A stretch of 64,000 nt of DNA. It comes from Persicaria tinctoria (lineage: Eukaryota > Streptophyta > Magnoliopsida > Caryophyllales > Polygonaceae). Made by a program: the position numbers and the translations under genes. Location of the stretch: positions 29,158,620 through 29,222,619 of the forward strand of contig JBANSL010000010.1 in the NCBI GenBank assembly GCA_037127255.1, read 5' to 3'. The notes below the pieces were generated by a model, which saw only the letters and a list, made by a program, of their open reading frames with translations, had not been told where the DNA came from and did not search any database. Shown here piece after piece: positions 57,689 to 64,000 of this stretch (positions are counted from its first letter, which is position 1; every line of letters begins with the position of its first letter).

Positions 57689-59924
57689 TGTTGTGAGCCT
57701 AATTAGCCATGTTTTACATTATCTTTTATATCGATTTATGCATGCATTTCATGCATTTGGGCTTGAATGATACAAAATATGTGCAGTTTATGCTTAGTTG
57801 TTATATATGGAGGTCTACACAAGTTTTTGTCATATTTCGCAGAAATCGGACGCATTTTTGAGCTTAATGGAAAGTCATGGAGAAGCCAAGGATGGTGCAG
57901 CTGGAGAGAAGGCCAATTTCCGGTTTACATCGTTCTGAATCAGGCTGTGATGTCTTCATGAGAGTTGTATCCCTCGGAAAGAGCTTTCCAACGCATGGTC
58001 ATATGCGTCAATCCGACGAGCGAGGACTCGGGAAAGTGCGTTTCAAGAACAGAGCAGAAAGCTGAGAAAACTCTACTCGAGATCGACAAGACTCTACTCG
58101 ATCTCGACGAGCCATGGTCGAGCAGACCTGGTCGAGCAGAGTTGATCGAGGACACTGAGTCAGAGACAACCCGACTCCCGGAACCCTACTCGATCTCGAG
58201 TACCCCTGGTCGAGATAGACGAGCCATGTCCGGAGTCGACGAGCTGTGCCGAGCCGAGAAGCCGAGGACGAAGACGCAGACCACCTCTACTCGACCTCGA
58301 CGAGCCCTTGTCGAGATCGACGAGCCCAGAGGCCAGATCCGGAGCCCATCGAGGAGATCCGCTCGAGAAACCCTAGTCGGCAAGCCAGTCTACTCGAGGT
58401 CGACTAGGTCTACTCGACATCGACGAGCGCTAGGAGCCATGTCCGAGTCCGTCGAGCACCAGCTAGCCGAGACGACGAACCAAGCCAAGTCGACCAGGAC
58501 CCCTACTCGAAGTCGACTAGACCTACTCGAGGTCGACGAAGCTTCCAGAGCCGAATGACGCGGTTCGACGAATCCTACTCGACTTAGGGTTGCTTGGGCG
58601 CGAAGTTGCTGAAATCTATCCTAATCTATCAAGATACATCATGAAGAGAAGAAGATCTATCCATGGAAGATTTTAAATATATTTTCCTAATTTAGATTTA
58701 ATTATGTTATATCATTTATTTATCTTTAAAGCAAGTAGATATAATTTTAGATATAGATAGATATCTTCTTTCCTAGAATAGCTAGGGAATGAAGGCTATA
58801 AATAAAACCCTAGGGGCTCAGTTTTAACGATTCAATTTCAGAGACACAAGTAGAGTAGTTTAGGAGTTCTAAGGTTTTTAGGGTTTTGGCTTACAGCGAA
58901 AGTTGATTGCCAGGATTGTAAAGGCTTTGAATTTAGTTTTATGCAAGTTTTTTTCATCAATTCAATGTCTGCGATTGCGATGAGGAGTGAGTAGTCCACC
59001 CACTTCTGGGCTGGGGTGAGCCCGACGGTGGCCATGTGAGGCGATGCGATAAAGGTCAGATCTTTTGTGCGATTCATCTTCTTTCCCTATGAGCATGATT
59101 CTTTTGCGAGAGTTGAAGGTGATCCTTGTTTGTATTATTGAAGCGAAAGTGATCTTAATGCAACTTGGATTAATTATGTGAAAAAGGGTTAGTAACAATT
59201 AGGGTTTATGCGAGAGCCTCTATATGCCTATTTGTTAATGACGAAAGTTATTTGATGGAAAGCATGATCTTTTATGCCTTTATGTGTTGTTTTGCATGGT
59301 TATTGTTGTGGTGTTGAAACCCTAGCCTTGGAGGTCTTTTAATATATTGATTTATTTCGTCGAATTTCTAAGTTCTGTCTTTAAATTTGCAATTTACGTT
59401 ATTTTAAAGTTTCTGTCCTTTTACTGTTTCTCGTCGAGATAGAGGAAGGCTTCGTCGAGATCGAGTACCACCTTTGTCGATCTCGAGTTGGCCTAGTCTA
59501 GGTCGAGTTGATTTCTTCTGTCTTTGTCGATTTTCTGTTGCCTTGTCGAGATAGAGGACAGCTACTCGAGATCGAGTAGCTTCTGTGTCCTCGAGTTACT
59601 TTCTGTCTTTGCTCTTGTCCTTCGCTTTGCTTTTATTTCTGTCTTTAGTTTGTTATTTGCTTTTATTTGCTTTAGTTGCCCTTGCCGGGATTATTTGTTT
59701 CTGCTTCTGTGTTTGTTTCTGTGTTTATTTCTGCCTTTCTGCTGTGTGTCTGTGAGAATCTGATAGCTACTTAAGAACTGCTGACGTGCTTCCTCGTGGA
59801 TTCGATCCTGACCTTTCTCTTACTACAACGGGAGGAAGTCTTGTATTTATTTGCTGAGACAGGGGAGTCTATCTGAACTATATTTTACATCTATTTCAAT
59901 ACTTGACCAACTCCTGCAACAACA
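57689..59924 (+). repeat. Element E 3' LTR (2236 bp)
   Basis: Nearly identical to the 5' LTR. Visible differences include a 1-bp deletion in the CTGGGGCTGGGG segment near 59009. TATAAAT at 58797-58803. The end ACAACA is followed by GATTC. Confidence 0.97.
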
Positions 59925-59929
59925 GATTC

Positions 59930-60179
59930 AGAACGAAGAATGGTGAAAAAATGGCCTTTTCTCCGGCTGCACCATTCTTAGCTTCTCCATGAGTTTCCTT
60001 TAAGCTCCAAAGTGCGTCCGATTTCTGCGAAATATAACCAAAACTTGTGTAGACCTCCATATATTGCCAAATAAGTGTAAACTGCACAAATTCTGTATTA
60101 TTCTAACCCAAATGCATGAAATGCGTGCAGAAATCAATATAAAAGTAAGTGTAAAACATGGCAAATTAGGCTTACAACA
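59930..60179 (-). repeat. Element D 3' LTR, second piece
   Basis: Continues 50475 across the E insertion and ends GGCTTACAACA, where the D internal region begins. Confidence 0.92.
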
Positions 60180-61667
60180 AACACCCCATACTTAAGCTTG
60201 CTTGTCCTCAAGCAATACTTTTAACTTTCATTCAGGGGAAGAATCAAAACTCTCAACATCTTAGATTCATTGCCATATGTCCCTGCAATCAATTACCATC
60301 CTCGAAAAGGTACTAGTGTCACAGATCCATGCATGTGCAATTTTACAAAAGCAACATCTACTCACAAAAGGAGGGTTATGCAAAAACATTCATTCGTGAC
60401 AAAGCATTAATAATCAAGAGGACTTTAAGCTCAAATAAGGAGTAGATTGGTAAAAGGCTAAAGGTGGGCAATTTCTGGCAATGTGGTGCTAATGATCCGG
60501 GGAAATGGAGTATTTCCAAATTGAATTTCATACCACATTCTTTCTCATAAGATTCATCACCTTTCATAATGCTTTTATCAATAATAATGCTTTTACCTCT
60601 CTGACCTCAGCACTGCCTTCTCGCGAGTCGCAAACATGGGTGTCGTGAATGGCCCCGGATACTTAGTGCTTTGGACTCCTCACAGTGTGTCCCATCTCTC
60701 CAAACTGTTATCTTAGAGAGCAGGGTCAATCTACATTTATCTCCTGAGGTGATTGGATTTTCTTTCACTCATTAAATTTTCCATATATTTCAAACAATTT
60801 CCCGCCAAACTCCAATAATGATAATAACAACAAAAAACACCATATGATAATCTCCATAATGTAACATCATTCTCAACATAATCCCCGGATAGGAAATAAG
60901 GTAAAGAATGACAAATATTTAGATCATGTGGAGCAATATATGAAATAAGGCATAATATGGCTTTTTGTGATGCATAAGCATAGGTAAGGCTAGGAATATG
61001 AGCATTATATGGAAATATAAAGTCCTCCATCATCTTATCATACAACATGTCAAAAGCAACTTCAAATTTTACCTCCTTTCATGGTTTTCATCAAAATAAT
61101 GCACTTCATTGTGACTTCCCTTTACTAGGCAATTTCATGTTATATCTCTGATGAATCCAATTTTGCATCGTCGAGTTCAATATAAGCTTCCATGACATTA
61201 TTCAAAATTTTCAATGGGGGTCATTTTTCTCAAATTTTGGAAAACATGCATATAAACACATAAATCAATAATGCATTCCAAAATAGCCATGTAGCAATTC
61301 AAATAAATAAAAAAAAAACGCACACGTATGTCAAATATGTCAAATATGCATAAAGTAAGCCCTTCCCCTACCCCATACTTAAACATTACAGTGTCCTCAT
61401 TGTATAAAAACAAGGGTAAAGGAAGAAACTCACAAGACAAATGTGCAGGGGCTCTAAATTTCGAATGGAAGCACCTCATGGGTCGAGTATGAATGTTGCT
61501 TGGTTCTATCCATGGACCTGAAAAGTATGGAAGACATATACCCATAATAGCAAAACTAAAAGTGTTTCAAAACCAAAAAACAAAACAAAACAATGTTCAA
61601 AAAAATTAAAAGTCTATGTACACGCTCTAGATTTTATAGTCGCTAGGCCGACTTTCTCCATTAAGCA
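60180..61667 (-). other. Element D 3' non-coding region with polypurine tract
   Basis: Polypurine tract at 60180-60193, perfect TTGCTTG hairpin at 60198-60215, conserved module at 60611-60670. Otherwise AT-rich and close to the matching region of E. The 103-codon frame at 60737-61048 is not supported. Confidence 0.7.
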
Positions 61668-62591
61668 TTAGCCTGGCTCATCTTTGTCCGGAGGTATAGG
61701 TGGATCTGGTGGTTCCTCCGGTGGTGGGAAACTTGGGATGTCATCTGGGGGCATCATATGAAGAAGCTTGAACCTCTCCGAGTGAGTACTCCATGGCTTC
61801 ACCCTTTCATCTTCCTGGGCTCCAACTGGCATGCATAAAGGAAGATATAAAGAAAATATACATACCTTATAATCATACCTCTTCCGCTTCATATGTTGAT
61901 TTGTTCGCGCGTCTCCACCATAGCAAAACAGTGGAGTGGGAAGAGATATTTCCACCTCATCATGCGGAGCTTCATGCCACTTTGCGAGGACCCCATACTT
62001 GAACACAAACATCGATTGCTCAAAATCGTCAGGAAAGGCCTTCACCTTATAGGGTAAAAGCGACCTTGAAGCACCATGGGCAATGACGTCCGGATTTTGC
62101 GTTGGTGGCTCTTCTTCTTCTTGGGATCCTTCCAAAGATTCTTCAAAGATCGATAGCGAAGGAGATATCGAAATAGAGGAAGGACATACCTGGGTTTCTG
62201 TGGTATAGACGATTTTGGCTGGTGTTTCTGGATCAGTCCCTCCAGAATGTGTATATGTCGAGTCCAGGTAGTTGATGTCGACTGGCTCATAGAAGGGGAC
62301 ATTGTCGAACCAACTTGTCATTGTTGGTTTGGGTGATTTAGTGTAATGTCCCCATCTACGCAACACAAGCTCGGCTTCTATTTGCCTCGCACGCTCAGCT
62401 TGCTGTTCCCTGGCTGCTCTCTCAGTGGCGAGAGCAGCATCTTTGGCGGCTATTTCCCTCCGTAGCCTCTCAATCAGTTGTTCTTGTGTTTCTGCGGCCG
62501 CCATGACTCTTTTTAGTTTGGCGTGGACGTGTAAGGGGCGCTCCGGTTCATCTAAGGTGTCAAACTCAGGTGGTTGACCAGAACGGCGCAT
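61668..62591 (-). CDS. Element D chimeric ORF: Gag N-terminus joined to unrelated sequence
   Basis: 307 codons, open. Residues 1 to about 77 (MRRSGQPPEFD and the coiled coil) match A and E closely. Then, where the Gag domain should begin, the sequence changes to something I do not recognise, starting RRWGHYTKSPKP. A short block FVFKYGVLAKWHEAPHD (near 61985) faintly recalls the KYGV segment after protease in B2 and E. The end is proline-rich. Gag domain, knuckle and protease are lost. Near 61862 (minus) the reading crosses an AAGGTATGTATATTTTC string resembling a plant intron donor, so the foreign part may be captured gene sequence; this is speculative. Confidence 0.65.
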   Translation of the reverse strand: MRRSGQPPEFDTLDEPERPLHVHAKLKRVMAAAETQEQLIERLRREIAAKDAALATERAAREQQAERARQIEAELVLRRWGHYTKSPKPTMTSWFDNVPFYEPVDINYLDSTYTHSGGTDPETPAKIVYTTETQVCPSSISISPSLSIFEESLEGSQEEEEPPTQNPDVIAHGASRSLLPYKVKAFPDDFEQSMFVFKYGVLAKWHEAPHDEVEISLPTPLFCYGGDARTNQHMKRKRYDYKVCIFSLYLPLCMPVGAQEDERVKPWSTHSERFKLLHMMPPDDIPSFPPPEEPPDPPIPPDKDEPG

Positions 62592-62654
62592 ACACCTGCG
62601 AAGTAACTTAAAAGAAAAAGTGAGATCTGACTACCTAAGGCGCGAATGATAGCT

Positions 62655-62672
62655 TCCCCGGCAACGGCGCCA
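62655..62672 (-). other. Primer-binding site of element D
   Basis: Plus strand TCCCCGGCAACGGCGCCA, perfect match to tRNA-Asp 3' end. Confidence 0.93.
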
Positions 62673-62675
62673 ATT

Positions 62676-64000
62676 TGTTGTTGCAGGAGGATGGTCAAGT
62701 ATGAAATAAATATAAAGTATAGATCAGACTGACTTCCCTGTCTCAGCAAATAAATACAAGACTTCCTCCCGTTGTAGTAGAAGGTTGTCAGGATCGAATC
62801 CACGAGGAAGCACGTCAGCAGATCTTAGGTAGCTGTAAATCTCACAGACAGAGCAGCAGAAAAGACAGAAACAAAGGAACAAGGAAAGAAACAGAAATAA
62901 AACAAAAACAGAAGCGCAAAGACGGAAAATAGCGAAAGAAAGTAAAGAACAAAGCAAAAGACAGAAGCTACTCGATCTCGACTAAGCCTACTCGAGATCG
63001 ACGAAGGCAGTGAACAACAGAAAACAGAAACCGAAACAGGCTACTCGACCTAGACTAGTTCGTACTCGATATCGAGTAGAGGCTACTCCGTATCGACCAA
63101 AAACTCCTCTGTATCGACTAGCTCCTGGTCTGTATCGACTGGAAATACAGAAAACTTAAATCGCAAATTCGAACCCAAAACTCAGATTTTTGACAGAAAT
63201 AAACCAATATAATAAAGAACTTCCAAAGCCAGGCTATCAACACCACAACGATAACCATGCAAAGTAACACATAAAGGCATAAAAGATCATGCTTTCCATC
63301 AAATAACTTTCGTTATTAACAAATAGGCAAATAGAGGCTTTCGCATAAACCCTAATTGTTACTAACCCTTTTCACATAATTAACCCAAGTTGCATTAAGA
63401 TCACTTTCGCTTCAATAACGCAAACAAGGATCACCTTCAACTCTCGCAAAAGAATCATGCTCATAGGGATAGAAGATGAATTGCATAACAAGATCTGACC
63501 TTTACCGCATATCCTCACATGGCCACCGTTGGGCTCACCCCAGCCCCAGAAGTCGGTGGACTACTCACGCCTCATCGCAATCGCAGACATTGATTGATAA
63601 AAAGAAACTTGCATTAAACTATATTCAAAGCCTTTACAATCCCGGCAATCCAACTTTCGCATAATGCCAAAACCCTAAAAACCTTAGAACTCCTAAACTT
63701 CTCTACTGGAATTGAATCGTGTTTCTGAATTGGAATTGATGAAAAAACAGCCCCTAGGGCTTTATTTATAGCCTTCTAATCCTTGCTAATCAAGGATAGA
63801 ATCTTCTATCTATATCTAAATTTATATCTAAAAGCATAAAAGATAAATAAATAGCTTAAGGGAAATAAATCTAAAAGGGAAAAAATAAATCTAAACTAGG
63901 TAGGTCTTCATGTGTTGATAGATCTTCATTCCATAGATAGATGATGATAGAATCGGATAAAATCAGGTTCCTTCGGCCCCAAGGACTCCCAGCTCTACTC
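62676..64000 (-). repeat. Element D 5' LTR (partial, runs off the window)
   Basis: Matches 48603-49945 closely; motif cluster at about 62965-63140. One difference is loss of one copy of a 20-bp CTCCTGGTCTGTATCGACTA-type repeat that is present twice near 49045-49085. The outer part is beyond the window. Confidence 0.93.

Larger units (their letters stand above)
50476..59924 (+). mobile_element. Element E: intact non-autonomous Athila-like element (9449 bp)
   Basis: LTRs 50476-52712 and 57689-59924, perfect primer-binding site, one uninterrupted 1131-codon frame, polypurine tract, and perfect 5-bp target duplication GATTC (50471-50475 and 59925-59929). By eye the LTRs differ by roughly ten substitutions and one 1-bp indel over about 2.24 kb, so the insertion is recent. 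It carries no reverse transcriptase, RNase H or integrase core, so it must be mobilised by another element. It landed in an LTR of a relative (D). Confidence 0.97.
48603..64000 (-). mobile_element. Element D: Athila-like element with a chimeric ORF, cut by the right window edge
   Basis: 3' LTR (48603-50475 continued at 59930-60179), internal region 60180-62675, 5' LTR from 62676 past the right edge. The primer-binding site at 62655-62672 is perfect. The internal region is only about 2.5 kb. Element E sits in the 3' LTR. The left flank 5-mer is AAAAC; its partner should be right of the window. Confidence 0.93.

Noticed and set aside
57965..58558. 197-codon open frame in the E right LTR (and 187 codons in the left)
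   Set aside because: It lies in the TCGANNTCGA array, which is stop-free in every frame, and lies upstream of the TATA box. No domain; treated as a by-product.
60737..61048. 103-codon minus-strand frame in element D
   Set aside because: It is in the AT-rich 3' non-coding region, whose E counterpart (near 56820-57110) does not keep the same frame.
1..64000. CRISPR array suggested by evenly repeated short palindromes
   Set aside because: The sequence is a plant nuclear genome; the repeats are 10-mers of variable spacing in LTRs and coding linkers, without uniform spacers or cas genes.

Overview
This is repeat-dense nuclear DNA of a flowering plant, most likely a eudicot. The evidence is nested LTR retrotransposons of the Athila-like Ty3/gypsy and Ty1/copia types, primer-binding sites complementary to the 3' end of plant tRNA-Asp, plant MITEs, a CACTA transposase relic, and pieces of a plant pfkB-type sugar kinase with introns. 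I see no intact host gene. The species cannot be named from the sequence.

Layout. 1-8017: element A (minus strand), a decayed Athila-like gag-protease element whose outer LTR runs off the left edge; it sits inside the Gag region of a Ty1/copia element (8018-13353). 13547-25709: a MULE-like frame with a 9-bp target duplication, containing a solo LTR (13636-15643) and a complete non-autonomous LTR element C (18949-25567, target duplication AGGTT). 25719-33150: the least retrotransposon-dense part, with pfkB kinase exon fragments (27623-28427) split by a hAT MITE, a fold-back element whose arms are tRNA-like, and a Harbinger-type MITE. 33158-35465: a CACTA transposase relic broken by a solo LTR. 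35839-47932: element B1 (plus), 3' truncated, interrupted in gag by complete element B2 (minus, target duplication CTACT). 48603-64000: element D (minus, runs off the right edge), whose 3' LTR is interrupted by element E (plus, 50476-59924, target duplication GATTC).

Elements A, B1, B2, D, E and the two solo LTRs belong to one related group. None carries reverse transcriptase, RNase H or an integrase catalytic core in this window. E has a single intact 1131-codon frame encoding Gag, a CCHC knuckle, an aspartic protease and then a terminal GPY/F-like module such as normally ends Ty3/gypsy integrase. B2 has the same order in a decayed copy. I infer a lineage in which the middle of pol was lost and the ends joined, and which depends on another element for reverse transcription and integration. 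E has nearly identical LTRs and looks recently mobile.

The most striking structure is a 10-bp motif, TCGANNTCGA (commonly TCGATATCGA, TCGAGATCGA, TCGATCTCGA or TCGAGGTCGA). It occurs many dozens of times, in three places per element: U3, the PBS-proximal end of the LTR, and the linkers of the gag-protease frame. Each element tends to have its own version in all these places. The core variants are stop-free in all six frames, which explains many long chance frames in the LTRs and the repetitive linkers of the protein. Elements of different LTR families (C versus the A/B/D/E group) also share short non-coding modules near the polypurine tract and in the LTR.
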